Shown in pieces: positions 1-10,798 of a DNA stretch of 64,000 nucleotides; the stretch's first letter is position 1, and the number at the start of each line of letters is the position of its first letter. This stretch comes from Branchiostoma floridae. Its lineage: Eukaryota; Chordata; Leptocardii; Amphioxiformes; Branchiostomatidae. Location: assembly GCF_000003815.2 (NCBI RefSeq), contig NC_049984.1:22814073-22878072 (forward strand), written 5' to 3'. Both the position numbers and the translations under genes were made by a program. Below the pieces are notes generated by a model. It was not told the DNA's origin. It did not search any database and saw nothing but the letters and a program-made list of their open reading frames with translations.

Positions 1-198
1 ATGCATAAGTAGTATAATACTATATTACTGGCAAGATCTACTTTTCTGCTAACCATTGCACAAGCTTGAAACACAAGAAAATAAAAAAGAGCCATAACAT
101 GTGATGTACTGGAAACATTACATTAAAAGTTTAATTTCAACATTGTATCAAAATTTCTCCAGAGTTAACATTATATTTTATACATTTTTGGATTTCAT

Positions 199-204
199 TT
201 TATT
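199..204 (-). terminator. candidate poly(A) signal of N6AMT1
   Basis: TTTATT on the plus strand reads AATAAA on the minus strand, about 32 nt past the N6AMT1 stop. This is the usual place for a cleavage signal, though the surrounding DNA is AT-rich, so chance is possible. Confidence 0.45.
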
Positions 205-235
205 CAAACTTTTTCTTACATTTTACATCTTCTTA

Positions 236-901
236 CTACATTGTTCGTTTACATGAAGAAAACCTGAGAATGGCAAGTTTCTCCGGACCAGCCTTTCGAC
301 TCATAACCTTGTCCATAGTAAACCCAAATTCTCTCATCTTACATCCAATCTCCTCTGGGTCATTCTGCTCAATAGTGACCAGGTAAAACACTCCATTGTC
401 CGACAGCAGTCTTGGAACAAGGGGGAAGAAGCGGTCCATGACCTCGCGACCTTTGACACCGCCAGCCCACGACGCTTCGATCCCGTGCGATCCCACCTCC
501 TCCGGTGGAGTCACGACGTACGGCGGGTTAAAAATCATCACATCAACTTTGTTCTCCAACCGTGGTAACAGCGCGGAAACTAGATCCGTCAAGACGGGAT
601 GGACGGAGATGTTGTTCTGTGTTCCCGTCCTGGCGGCGCACTCTGCGGCGCGCGGGTTGAGATCCGTGCAGAGGTAGTGTGGTCGTGATCCAAGGATGGA
701 TCCAAGGAAAGTGATCACAGCGCCGGATCCGCAACCCACTTCCAAGCAGATGGAAGGTGCGATGGATCGTAAGAGGTCAGCGTCCTTCTCCAGGGCATCC
801 ATTAGGAGGAAGGTGTCCTCGGCGGGTTCATACACGTGATCGTAGTCTTCTGCGGTAAGGTGGGACAAGTCTGGGGTGGGGAATGTTTCACCCATGGTCA
901 T
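236..901 (-). CDS. N6AMT1: HemK2-type protein methyltransferase, N6AMT1 orthologue
   Basis: S-adenosylmethionine-dependent methyltransferase. The known family (HemK2/N6AMT1 with TRMT112) methylates the glutamine of the GGQ motif of release factor eRF1. The 221-residue frame is about the length of the human protein (214). It shows the SAM-binding motif EVGCGSG at residues 54-60, a CTDLNP strand end near 78-83, and the catalytic NPPY at 125-128 followed by VVTPPEEVGSHGIEA, which is diagnostic for HemK2 over bacterial PrmC. The AEDTFLL segment near residue 27 also fits. The start is the first ATG (899-901); a second in-frame ATG lies two codons later. A pyrimidine-rich tract ending in AG lies immediately upstream, so a 5' noncoding exon probably exists. 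The coding region has no intron, unlike the multi-exon mammalian gene. It is head to head with BLOC1S4. Confidence 0.95.
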   Translation of the reverse strand: MTMGETFPTPDLSHLTAEDYDHVYEPAEDTFLLMDALEKDADLLRSIAPSICLEVGCGSGAVITFLGSILGSRPHYLCTDLNPRAAECAARTGTQNNISVHPVLTDLVSALLPRLENKVDVMIFNPPYVVTPPEEVGSHGIEASWAGGVKGREVMDRFFPLVPRLLSDNGVFYLVTIEQNDPEEIGCKMREFGFTMDKVMSRKAGPEKLAILRFSSCKRTM

Positions 902-1239
902 CTGGAAGTGGAAATAAAAAAGAAAATTTTATAAAATGTTACATCATATTGTCCCTGTAACCAAGGAGGTTTAACCTCCTAGCTGTATAAATTGGTAGCA
1001 GTTTCATACTTGAACTCCAGGTTCCAATAAGTTGGTAACTGGGAGACCCTAGTACCTGGTTCTAATCCAGGGAAGGGCATCTCGGTTGGGGCTGCACCCA
1101 TGTGTCAAAAGGTATAAAATGGAGGTCCTGTATTCGAGGATGTGCCCTGGACCTTGCAACTTAGATGTAGGTATGTACTATTGTAACAGTGGTGTTCAAG
1201 GACTGCTAAACCGAAAACGCCTAACGGCTTAAGCCTTTA

Positions 1240-1304
1240 TGGCCGAACGGTTTGCACGTTCGATTTGTGATCCGGCTGCCCGGGTTTGGCGCGGGTTCGA
1301 ATCC
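1240..1304 (+). promoter_or_regulatory. tRNA-type Pol III A box and B box inside the 5' LTR
   Basis: TGGCCGAACGG (1240-1250) fits the A-box consensus TRGCNNARYGG at every position. GGTTCGAATCC (1294-1304) fits the B-box consensus. Their 54-bp spacing is that of a type II (Leu/Ser) tRNA. The T stem can pair, but the acceptor stem does not, so this is a tRNA-derived promoter and not a working tRNA gene. Confidence 0.75.
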
Positions 1305-1520
1305 CGGGAGTCGGGGTGTTGTTTCTTTCTGTTCTTACTCGCCCCTCTGGTTGTTTCACTGGTTCCCATGCCGACCCTGTGAGTAACAGGCTAGTATGTG
1401 CCACACAGGGATGTCGAACTCGGAGATTCGAGGACGAATCTTGAAAAGAAAAGGGGGAGTAGTGTAACAGTGGTGTTCAAGGACTGCTAAACCGAAGACG
1501 CCTAACGGCTTAAGCCTTTA

Positions 1521-1584
1521 TGGCCGAACGGTTTGCACGTTCGATTTGTGATCCGGCTGCCCGGTTTGGCGCGGGTTCGAATCC
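1521..1584 (+). promoter_or_regulatory. same Pol III boxes in the 3' LTR
   Basis: A box at 1521-1531 and B box at 1574-1584, both identical to the 5' copy. One G has been lost between them, giving 53-bp spacing. The 3' copy could drive Pol III transcription out of the element toward BLOC1S4. Confidence 0.7.
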
Positions 1585-1785
1585 CGGGAGTCGGGGTGTT
1601 GTTTCTTTCTGTTCTTACTCGCCCCTCTGGTTGTTTCACTATTACTGTACTATGTAACGTATTCCAATGTGAATTTATCTAATACTACTTATAGTAAATT
1701 CACAGTCAGTCCTTCAACTTCAAGAGAAGAACTTCAGAGATTACGTTACACATCAAACCCAAATAACAAAAACTCAAATATGGCA

Positions 1786-1978
1786 TGGCTCTATAATCTC
1801 CAAGCAGATCCTACAATGGCATTAGATAGTACCAAACTGGCCAAGGAGTACAGTCAGCCCAAAGGTGTCCATTTGCCATGTAGACAAACATATATACTCC
1901 AAGGCCTTCTTCACTCCTCTGCCAGGTTTTGATACTATCTAATGCGCTACCGTAGGATCTGCTTGGAGATTATGGCTC
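1786..1978. mobile_element. foldback MITE-like inverted repeat
   Basis: A left arm containing ATAATCTCCAAGCAGATCC and GCATTAGATAGTA is matched by its reverse complement at about 1925-1976, with a short spacer. The arms are about 50 bp. The AATCTCCAAGCAGA core recurs in other intergenic DNA of the window (near 48366 and 55063). No coding content. Confidence 0.5.
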
Positions 1979-2211
1979 TAGTGATGACTCAGCACTATTT
2001 CCTTCCATTATTAGGTCCCCGAGACTAAGAATGTTGTGTTATACATGTAAAACTATACATACCTTCTATCCATGCACCTAAATAAGAAGAAATGCGAAGA
2101 AACATTCGAAACCATGATACATGATGTGGTCCACCCCCTTTCCTTCAAGTCGTCTGCTCCAACAGGTCAAAGGTTACAGGTCAAAGCGCATGCCAGGTAG
2201 AGTTGTCCATC

Positions 2212-5200
2212 ATGGCGGAAGAAAGTCCACAAAAACAAAGTCCTCCCGAGAAAAGTGAAGAAATGTTGCCGGTGCTCGAGCAGACGTGCGCCGACTACTC
2301 GCTTTATCTCGATGTGGACACAGACAAAGAGGTGAGAGTGTGTAATAACGTTGTTTTAGAGTCCTATTTGTTTTTAACGGTGCAAATGTGAGGGGATATG
2401 CAGTTGTTACATATGGGGTCGTGTAAAAGATTTTATTTTTTAGAGGAATGAAATCTTGTGTAGGGAAATAGAGGTTAAACAATGCGTCCTAATTTGCATA
2501 ATTTACATTCAATTGCGTGGTTTTCATCAAAGCTTGCCACAAATTAAACTTCTTGACTTATCCTGTTTCAAAGTCTGCAAGTAAAACACCCCCTGCAGTT
2601 CCAAAGATTTTAGCCAGGCGTGGATCAAGGCGTCATCTGGACGCCCTTTTTGCAGAATAACAAGAAAGTTGACGCACTGGACGCCCTTACACTGGGGACA
2701 AAATCCTCTGACAAGCATGAAATTCTGATTGACCAGGGATGTCTTCTACTGTGACCTCTGTAACAGTATTTTTGATACCTTAAATTACTTAGAATGCACT
2801 ATTTTAAATTAAAATCAATAAGAAAACTCTGCACCATGGAAGGTGGATGCCCCCGGACCCCCCTACAATAGCCACTTACCGTGACTCACCAATAAATTTG
2901 GACTCCCTATAATAAAATCCTAGCTAAAAGCCTGGAGGAGAGCCAGACCTCTTGAGCATGTTAAAGAACCCACCACACTTATTGATAAGAGTAGGTGCCC
3001 TTCCAATAGATCTGTCCAGATATGCAGCTTGTACTCTTCAGTACATACCTGGCGTGTTACACCATGAGGAAGTTTACTGGGTATGCAATACAAATAAAGT
3101 ACAGTATCTCTTTTTGCTTCCAGAGGAAGATGATAGAAGACAGTATAGAGGAGATGCTGACCCATCTAGATGAATTCTGCGGAGTGATAGACATGGTGAG
3201 TACCAAATTTTACAAGGGCACTGAAACAATGACTAATGATGGAAATACAGTATGTTACATTCTGCTCAGGTACAAATGAGTGCCTAACTTTGGTTAGGGC
3301 CATCCCTCGGATAGGATGTTAAATGAAGGTCCTGTGTTTGAAGAGAGGCACACCTCGGCCGTTTCCAAAAATCAAATCCAGTTGCTTGAGTAACTACCTT
3401 TTGGCGTATCTTATTACCTGGATGTCTAACTTACATCGGCACACCTCAACCAAGTTTAAGATGCCACCACACTTATTGAAAAGAGTAGGGTTCCTTCCTG
3501 GTGTGAGTGATTCAAATAAATCTGTCCAGATATGCAGCTCGTACTGTTCATTAGAAACCTAGTGTGTTGCACCAGAAGGCAGTTGACTGGGAATGCAATA
3601 AAAGCAAACATACAAAGAAGTTGTATGTCTTGTAATAGTTGTAACCATCACAGTAACAGGTAAAGCCGTTTATCTCCTATTGAAATTTGAAGCAAAGCTA
3701 CAATAGTTAATATTTTTAAAGTTGTTCATTGACTATGATTAAATGTAATGTTTCTTTCCTGTCAGGTTCGATCAGAATCCAACCTTGCTCTAAACAAAAC
3801 CCTCCCGGAGTTGTATGAGAGGTCGCTGGAAATCAGGAAAACGTACGAGAGGATCGACCAACTAGAGGTGAGAAAATATTACAGAATGAAATTGTGACAG
3901 TTGTGTGAAATTATTCAGTCAAGTTATAAGTTGTCATTGTGATTAGTCCATGTTAAGTTGTCATTGTGATTAGTCCATGTTGATTTGATTGTATGCATGA
4001 CATCCATGCACACATCATGTTTCGTCAGTCAAAAATAATGTTTTTGACCACACTTTAAATTGTACAAAGCAGCTCTGCAAATTGAGCGAACAGATGCTTA
4101 CTGCAAAAAGATATTGAAAGCATGCCAAAGTCAAATTCCAAAGTAAAGGAACAGGGGTGCCTAAGCATTTGCAGGAACCCTATGAAATTCATACGAATAT
4201 TATGTGATACACACAAATCACTATGCGAAAACGCACGAATATTATGAAAATCGCACGAATCACTATGCGATACACACGAACCTTATGAGATTTCATAATG
4301 TTGGTGCGTTTTTGCATAGTGATTCGTATGTATCACATAATATTCGTACGAATTTCACAGGGTGCGTGCAAATGCTTAGGCACCCCTGAGGAAGATGTAA
4401 AAGAACACAAATTAAAGAATCTACATGTATATTACTCCGTGTGTTTGGTAATTTGTTCAACCATCTTGACTACTCACATGTAGATGTCATAACTGAGGCA
4501 ACTTGTTTTGCCAAACTTTTTTTTACACATTCTCAGTTTTGGGGTTTCCATAATCAAATTATTTTGGGGTTTCCATACAATTGAATCATTATGGCTTCAC
4601 TAAAATAATCCAGAAATGCCAACTAAAGTAGACAACAGGCATTATCCAAGTTGAAAGATTAAGTTTAAGACCTAGCTTTGGGCCTGCCTTATTTTCTGAG
4701 ATCGTGTGGCGTAATTGGCAGCGCTTTGGGCTCAGGCCCAAGAGGTCCCAAATTCAAAACCTGCCATGTCACCGATCTTGTGCCCTTGGGAAAGGCACTT
4801 TACGTGACTTTTCTCACTTCACTCAGGTGAAAAATGAGTACTAGTACCTAGCTTTGCTAGGGCCATTAGGCTACTAGCAAGTGAGAGGACATTGAATGGA
4901 GGTCACATGTTCGGGAAGAGCCAAACCTTGGGCATGTTAAAAAAACAACTGTACTTATCGAAAAGAGTTCCTGGTGTGAGTGGATCAAACCTCACAGTCT
5001 GGTCTCCGGGTTGGCATCTTGCAAAGGTGTTCGTCACCTGTTATGTAAGTCCTTCCACAAAATATGGTAAAACTGATTAAATAACTTTCCATGCTGTTCC
5101 TCCAGGCTTTTGTGAATGTAGTGAGGAGGAATGTGAACATGATGGAAGAGCTGGTGAACCAGGCAGAGAGAGACTACAGCTCCCTCAACTCCATCAAGTC

Positions 5201-7155
5201 ACTCTTCACCAACATCAAGATGCCCATCTTTGCACCAGTAAGTCATGATGAAACAGCAGGGTTCTAGTGTAGTGGGAATGGCATGATAGCAAAGCGACTA
5301 ATCAGGAGATTGGTGTGCTCCTTTCATGGTGAGATTTTGAAAATGTAGAGTTCAAAAGTTGGCACTCTGTTAACATCGTATGTAATTTGAAGGATTTTTT
5401 GGTCAGTTTTGAGTGGCATATCATCATTTTTCATTGTCCTGACATTGATTATTAGACATTGTCGGACAAGCAAATGATAGCAAAGTACCACAGTCACTCA
5501 AAAATAGCGTAGTGGCCCATATTTTAACATAGTCTCAATGACCGTAAGTCATTTCTTGAGACCCCCAGCGAAGTGGGTGTTGGCTCCCCTAGCAACACAT
5601 AGCAACAACCTTTGACCCCAAGTTACCCCATTGTTGACTAATTGCCCCCTCCCCACCCAGTGTGAAAACATCCCAAGAGGGGTCACAAATTGTAGCGTAG
5701 TGACCCACTACGCTAAAATGCACTAGCTAGAACCCTGAATGAAGTTCATTGCGTGTAAGACCAACTACTACAGCAGTACAGGCTCTCGTTCTTCCCAGAC
5801 TATGAATAATGGAGTGGACTTGGGCCTATTGTGGCGGAGGCGGAGTCCCTCTCCCAGTTCAAAACTGAGCTGGGACGGGCTTAGCTGCACTGAGCTGCCA
5901 CCCCACCCCTGTACATTGTGCATATGTAAATACATGTATGTGTGTAGTAACATCACTAAATTACACTTTAGTGATGTTACTGTCTTTGCACCTGCAGGGC
6001 TCGAAATCCTTTTTCTGCATACCCGTACTGGTGCAGGTAACATTGAAAATTACCTGCACCAGACAAATTTTACCTGCACCACTGTGAATTTAGAAAGTAT
6101 GGATCATACTGAAATTGTTCAGAAATCATTGCTATATGTTCAACAGTCAATGGAGCTGATAAGAATCCATATGTAGCTATATTATAAGACATTTATGTGT
6201 AAAACCCAGTACATGGACTAGTGCAGGTTAGGTGCAGGTAGACACCAGAAATACCTGCACAGCTCCATTTTTACCTGCACTAACCTGCATATGCAGGTGG
6301 TGTTTCGAGCCTTGTAGATGTCCACGTCCTTTCCCTACCCTTTGTTTACACATGCACTAATATTGGTCATTGCGCAGCTGCTAATAATTTATTGGGCTTA
6401 GAAGCATTATTGAAGATGATGATTTCTATAGGCAGTCTAGCCTCCAGCACCTACCTTCTGGGTGGCTGGAAATGGAGGTTTTGTCATCACTTAAAAGTTA
6501 TTCCTGTCCGCACTTTGGTTTCTGCAGTTAGTAGTTGAAAGCAAGGTGCATCAGGGACTCTGAAAGGAACTCTCAATTACCAACTACTGTAAATGCATTT
6601 AAGTTGGCGGGGATTTAATTTCGCGGTAGCGAGAAAAAGGACTTTTCGCGGCGGATTTAAGTTCGCGGTTACACCATAGACTGCAGTCTAATAGCACAAT
6701 AGAAAAATGTTCGCAGTGGTTTTAATTTCGAGGTAAAGTGGTCACCGCGAAAACCGCGAACATTAATCCACCGCGAACATTTCTGCATTTACAGTAATTG
6801 GTACCAGGAGCTCAGATGTGAGAGTCGCTATTAGTTGAGCCAGAGACATTCCTGGACAATTCCATTACTTGTTGAAAATGTCTATTTGAGATACTATGCA
6901 AACCACCCCAGAAATAAACCGAGATGAGCAAAAACAAAAACCTTTACATTAGTTACAATAGTTAAACTTCATATATTTCTAGTTTGTATTTCTTCACATA
7001 TGTACAGAATCTTTCTTTTCCATTTACAGAAGAAGCCTGTAGCTCCTAAACCTGAGCAACGGAAGAAATTTGTGCCCCCGGAGATCTTCAAGACAGACGA
7101 CTTCTTCCCACCAAAGGAAGACTCTAACCCTAACACATCCACTGAAGAGAGGTGA
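2212..7155 (+). CDS. BLOC1S4: BLOC-1 subunit 4 (cappuccino) orthologue, 5 exons
   Basis: Subunit of BLOC-1, the coiled-coil complex needed to form lysosome-related organelles (known family role). Exons: 2212-2331, 3124-3195, 3766-3867, 5106-5237, 7030-7155. All junctions are GT-AG and in phase 0, giving 183 aa. Evidence for the family: the helical heptad segment HLDEFCGVIDM, then ERSLEIRKTYERIDQLEAFV and QAERDYSS, and a C-terminal FKTDDFFPP matching the RTEDYFP segment of the human protein (217 aa). The start is the ATG at 2212 with a purine-poor but G+4 context; a TTG codon three codons upstream is in frame but is not an expected start. Introns 1-4 contain SINEs, a foldback MITE and several CAGGG-ended elements. 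From memory the human gene has no introns, so the exon structures differ. Confidence 0.9.
3262..3560 (+). repeat. degenerate SINE fragment
   Basis: Carries the conserved tail of the SINE family also seen at 4702: an AAATGAGTGCCTA block, TTAGGGCCATCCCTCGGA, then CACCACACTTATTGAAAAG. An older fragment of the same tail is at about 2920-3070. The tRNA-like head is absent. Lies in intron 2 of BLOC1S4. Confidence 0.45.
4152..4388. mobile_element. palindromic MITE, CAGGGGTGCC ends, 5-bp target duplication
   Basis: A 237-bp element made of two inverted arms of about 105 bp, beginning CAGGGGTGCCTAAGCATTTG and ending with its complement. AGGAA flanks both sides exactly (4147-4151 and 4389-4393). It is in intron 3 of BLOC1S4. 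The ends resemble hAT termini, but the duplication is 5 bp, not 8. A more worn relative is at 9233-9568. Confidence 0.75.
4702..5060 (+). mobile_element. tRNA-derived SINE
   Basis: The head GTGGCGTAATTGGCAGCG resembles a Pol III A box, with a degenerate B box near 4752. It is followed by the family body CCCTTGGGAAAGGCACTTTA, then CAGGTGAAAAATGAGTAC, TAGGGCCATTAGG and a CTTATCGAAAAGAG tail. The same body occurs at 13020-13325, 14920-15655 and 27690-27900 on the minus strand. Intron 3 of BLOC1S4. Confidence 0.65.
5257..5737. mobile_element. putative nonautonomous DNA element with CAGGGTTCTAG ends
   Basis: Starts CAGGGTTCTAGTGTAGTGGG and ends with CTAGAACCCTG, preceded by CCCACTACGCTAAAAT, so the termini are inverted repeats. 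I see no clean target duplication. Intron 4 of BLOC1S4. Confidence 0.45.
5995..6314. mobile_element. MITE with CAGGGCTCGAAA ends, GTGCAGGTA-rich (copy 1)
   Basis: 320 bp, starts CAGGGCTCGAAATCC and ends TTTCGAGCCTTG. The interior has several TACCTGCAC/GTGCAGGTA words in both orientations. The homologous copy at 20637-20986 has a clear 5-bp target duplication; this copy does not. Intron 4 of BLOC1S4. Confidence 0.6.
6596..6795. mobile_element. 200-bp MITE, ACTGTAAATGCA termini
   Basis: Ends are ACTGTAAATGCA and TGCATTTACAGT. The interior has repeated words of the type GCGGATTTAAGTTCGCGG. A truncated relative lies near 44370-44440 upstream of sulfotransferase A. No coding content. Confidence 0.65.
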
Positions 7156-7419
7156 CGAAACAGATGGTCAAGTCACTTCGGCTCCAGACTCTTCAGATCA
7201 TTCAATTTCTAAGCAATATTGTCTCTGTAACTTTGGCATCTTTGCTAGATTAAGCTAGATTTTAAAGCATAATACAATATGTATCTATTATTCCTATTAT
7301 TCTTAGGAATTCATGTATCCAGTGCTAAATCCATTTCAATTCACTTCTTCGCTGCATGTCAGTTTTCAATGCACTTAAGGCCATACCAATTTAACTTGTT
7401 GGTTCTCGGATTTTTAAAA

Positions 7420-7425
7420 AATAAA
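7420..7425 (+). terminator. candidate poly(A) signal of BLOC1S4
   Basis: First AATAAA downstream of the BLOC1S4 stop (about 265 nt), inside an A-rich run, so a chance match is possible. Confidence 0.3.
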
Positions 7426-7684
7426 AAAGATATGCTCAACTGGAAAAAACATCATGAAAACAAAGCCAGAGGACCAGATGCCTTCAGTTTGGTACATTTG
7501 TACACTGGGTTTTATGGGGTGAATACAGTCACATTCAAGTTTTCCAGGCAGGGAGCCTTATGTTTTTATGATGTCCGCTTGCTACATTTTATTGTTTGAA
7601 ATCTGAGAACCAATGAAATGGATTGGCGTAGCCTAAGGCAGTAACATATAGAAGTAGAAAGTAAGTGACAGTTGATTATGCCAG

Positions 7685-7990
7685 TACTGTCGAAAGCGAC
7701 TGGTAGTAAAGGCGCCGGTGTTGGTGGTATCTCACTGCTCTTGGGGCACGGGTGTGGCACTGCGGGGTTCATAGATGATTCAACGAATTTCAGAGATGAA
7801 GAATGAGTTTTCTTCCATTTTGTTGTCTTCTAAGTCATACTTTTACGTGTTGAGCAATATCTAAATTTTTGAAAATTGCGAAAAGAACAAAACAGTGCCA
7901 CACCGCAGTGCCACACCATTGCCCCAAGTGCAGTGAGATACCACCTTTACTGTACAGTATGTGACTACAGCACTGTTGCAAACTCAAACC
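7685..7990. repeat. inverted repeat (foldback)
   Basis: A left arm with GGTGGTATCTCACTGC, TTGGGGCA and GGTGTGGCACTGCGG is repeated as its reverse complement at about 7900-7960. The spacer is AT-rich. The stretch 7156-8570 otherwise shows no gene to me. Confidence 0.5.
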
Positions 7991-8574
7991 ACCATGAACA
8001 CTCCACTTTAAAATTAGATCATTGCTTTAATGCCCGACTTACAAACAAACTATTCTGAAAGATAACTACGTCCTTGACTATTATGTTGAGAAAGTGTAGG
8101 ATATGCTGTATCGTCAATAGACATACAAATGTATTTTTCCAGATGTACATTTTACGAATTGTTTAATACTCTAAAATGCAAGATTGGAAACTTTAAATAC
8201 TGTTACATTAGGTCACAAGTCTATTCTTAATGTGCACAGGTAAAACACAATAAATTGTTTCAAGTGGTTTCTGTAAGCTTTCTTTTTAATTGAGTTTAAG
8301 CAACTTGATTTGAGCTAGATACCTGAAGTGAAGGATACAGAAAACATAGTAAGATTTACAATTTTCACTTTTAACAATGTCAATATATATGCTCTGAGAG
8401 AGGCAACATTTTTTTCTCATCTCTAGTGACTAAAAAAGGAGTGAGAAGTAAATATAACTTGGAATACTTATAAAGTAATGAGTATACAAGTGTATAAAAA
8501 GATGTTAGCGTGCTTCTCTGTGCCCAACAAGAAGACAAATAAATAAATTCTACTGTTTGTGCATTTGTCATTCT

Positions 8575-9000
8575 ATATTGAAGTTGCACTGTAATTTTCA
8601 GCACAAAAAAATGGACATACAGAACTTTTTTACTGTCCAACTTGAGTCTTTTGTCAAGGAATGAGCAGTCCACCACTTGTGATGTCACAATATGCAGATA
8701 GACCACATGACTTAATGCACAGTGGATCAAAAGTTGCAGAAAGAATTTTGCAAGAGGAATAAAATCTGCTTTCTACATTAGGGCAGCCCAGCTTTACAAC
8801 CATCCTTTAAGTTCAAAGTTTAACAGAAACGAGGGGCGCCATGGACTTTCAGCAACTTGTGATCCACTGCTCACTGAGTCACGTGTTCTATCTGCATAAC
8901 GTGACGTCAAAGAATCAGTGAATCGCTCATTCCTCGGCGAGTTGACAAGTAGAAAATTTTTTCTGTTGGAAGTTACAGCTCAATTTTGATTCAGGATTGT
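8575..9000. mobile_element. foldback MITE, copy 1
   Basis: Two inverted arms of roughly 170 bp face each other: the arm with AGTTGCACTGTAATTTTCAG and ATATGCAGATAGA versus ATCTGCATAACGTGAC and GAAGTTACAGCTCAA. The centre carries GGGGCGCCATGGACTTTC. A second copy with the same arms and centre is at 10095-10570. Intergenic between BLOC1S4 and the ADNP-like gene. Confidence 0.6.
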
Positions 9001-9232
9001 TTTTGTCTTGTCTTCATGTCATTTTAAACTACTACAACTTCAGCATTAACAGTGGTTTTAGAAACGCAAGATATAATAAACGCAACACAAACAGATATTA
9101 TGAAGTTAACATCTTCTTACATATGCTGTTAAAAACAGCCTGATCCATCTAGATTGTCTTTTGTGCAGTTTAGCACTTCAATTCTCACAACAAAAGGCAC
9201 ACTCTCACTGGACAATAATAAAATGACTTGAC

Positions 9233-9568
9233 CGGGGGTGCCTAAGTATACAAATTTTACAGAATCCATACGATCCATTGTTGATACACAAATTTTACGA
9301 AAGTTAGAGTTTTATGGAACACATACGACCTGCGCCTTTGTCTCATGACATGAGAGGCAATTTCAAGATGGTGGGCTCTTGACTTCCATTTTTCCTACAA
9401 TATCTTTTAAGAACCTCTGGGTTTATCCAATTGCTAAACCTGCCTAAGGGACTGGCCCATTTTTCCTCTCCGTCGGGACTCTCCAAGTTGCAAAACTCAT
9501 AATATTTCTAAGTAGTGGATCGGATTACTTATATTCTGTAATACTCATAGCAATACCTTGGCACCCAT
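9233..9568. mobile_element. worn relative of the CAGGGGTGCC foldback MITE
   Basis: Starts GGGGGTGCCTAAGTATAC and ends CCTTGGCACCC, with inverted GATCC-type words inside. It matches the ends of the 4152-4388 element but has diverged; no target duplication is visible. The stretch 9570-10090 shows no gene. Confidence 0.4.
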
Positions 9569-10094
9569 AAACTGAAAGATGTTTTACATAAGGAATGGTC
9601 CAATACGGTCACAAGAAATTCTTCCAAGGAGCCTCAGAGTCACATAAATTTTCCTTTAATAAAATTCTTTTCAAATACCTGCATTCCAGACCTGTATATA
9701 AGATTGAGATTAGGACCTCATAGCCCTGCCCACCACCGTCAAAGAGCAAATAGAAAACAAAAAGATGCAAATATTTGACAGACATGCAGCCATTGGTCAA
9801 AATGCCAATTGCCATTCTCTCATTGGTTGAACTGCTGATTGTGATGGACAGTTAGGATCGGTCCATTACAGAGATACCAAAACAGGAAGAAATGGAATAC
9901 CTAACTGTCTAAGTTTTGCACAGGTACATTGCACTGCATATATATTTTACAATCATAAATAGCTTTCACTACTTGTTAATTCCAGACAACTAAATGCAAA
10001 GGGGAGCTGTGGCAGCAAAACTGAGTCATATCCAAAAAACTGCCAGTCTGGCACATACATTTTGCATTCTCATAATCATAGTTACATAACTTGA

Positions 10095-10570
10095 AAGTCC
10101 ATCTGCATTGGTAGAAGTCATTCTGTATCCGAATTAAACTGTAACTTCCAACACAAAAATTGGATTTACCCAAATTTTCAACTGACCAACTCCTTTCTTT
10201 GTCAATCAATGAGCAATCCACTGCATTTGTGATCTTACATTATGCAGATAGAACATCAGTGACTCAGTGAGCAGTGGATCATATGTTGGAAAAAGTCTAT
10301 GGCGCCCCTCGCCTCTGTTGAGGAATTGAGGAAGCCATCTACATCAGGGCTCTACAACCATCCCCCAACAGAGACGGGGGGCGCCATAGACTTCCTGCCA
10401 CTTATGATCCACTGCTCACCGAGTCATGTGTGCTATCTGCATAGCGTGACAAATCACATAAGCATTGGATTCCTCATTCCTTGACAAAGGCTGGAGTTGG
10501 TGTATCAAAATGTGTGTAAATCCATTTTACTTTTTTAGGGTCGGATATTACAGTTCAACTTTTAATGCAG
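10095..10570. mobile_element. foldback MITE, copy 2
   Basis: Same arms as 8575-9000: ATTATGCAGATAGAACATCAG against ATCTGCATAGCGTGAC. The centre has mirrored GGCGCCCCTCGCCTCTGTTG and CAACAGAGACGGGGGGCGCC. Confidence 0.6.
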
Positions 10571-10654
10571 AACATAATTACATGCTGTACAGCCTGTATA
10601 GACAGTAATTTTAGTATTTTTACCTGCAACATCTATGTACAATTCCTTGAGGCT

Positions 10655-10660
10655 TTTATT
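10655..10660 (-). terminator. candidate poly(A) signal of the ADNP-like gene
   Basis: TTTATT on plus reads AATAAA on minus, about 140 nt past the stop at 10799. Confidence 0.5.
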
Positions 10661-10798
10661 GTAAGATGTCAATAGAGAGAAACTGGCAAAGGTTTGACAA
10701 GAAGAGGGGCCGTACAATACTTCAAATTTGTGCTGGAACACATTACTTGTACAGTGGAACTTCTATGTATAACTGTTACAGTTACCCTGTGTTCCATC

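Larger units (their letters stand above)
1182..1638 (+). mobile_element. miniature LTR retrotransposon (TRIM-like) with Pol III boxes in its LTRs
   Basis: Two near-identical direct repeats, 1182-1358 (177 bp) and 1463-1638 (176 bp), start with TG and end with CA. They differ by one substitution and one single-base indel. The 104-bp internal part begins, one base after the first repeat, with TGGTTCCCATGCCGACC, a plausible primer-binding site. It ends with a polypurine tract, GAAAAGAAAAGGGGGAG (1443-1459), three bases before the second repeat. CTAT flanks both sides (1178-1181 and 1639-1642) as a target duplication. No coding capacity. The layout is that of a terminal-repeat retrotransposon in miniature. 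The near-identical repeats imply a young insertion. It lies between N6AMT1 and BLOC1S4. Confidence 0.82.

Noticed and set aside
1232-1318. Possible tRNA-Leu/Ser gene
   Set aside because: A and B boxes are perfect but the acceptor stem does not pair and the anticodon arm is poor. The segment is part of a repeated LTR.
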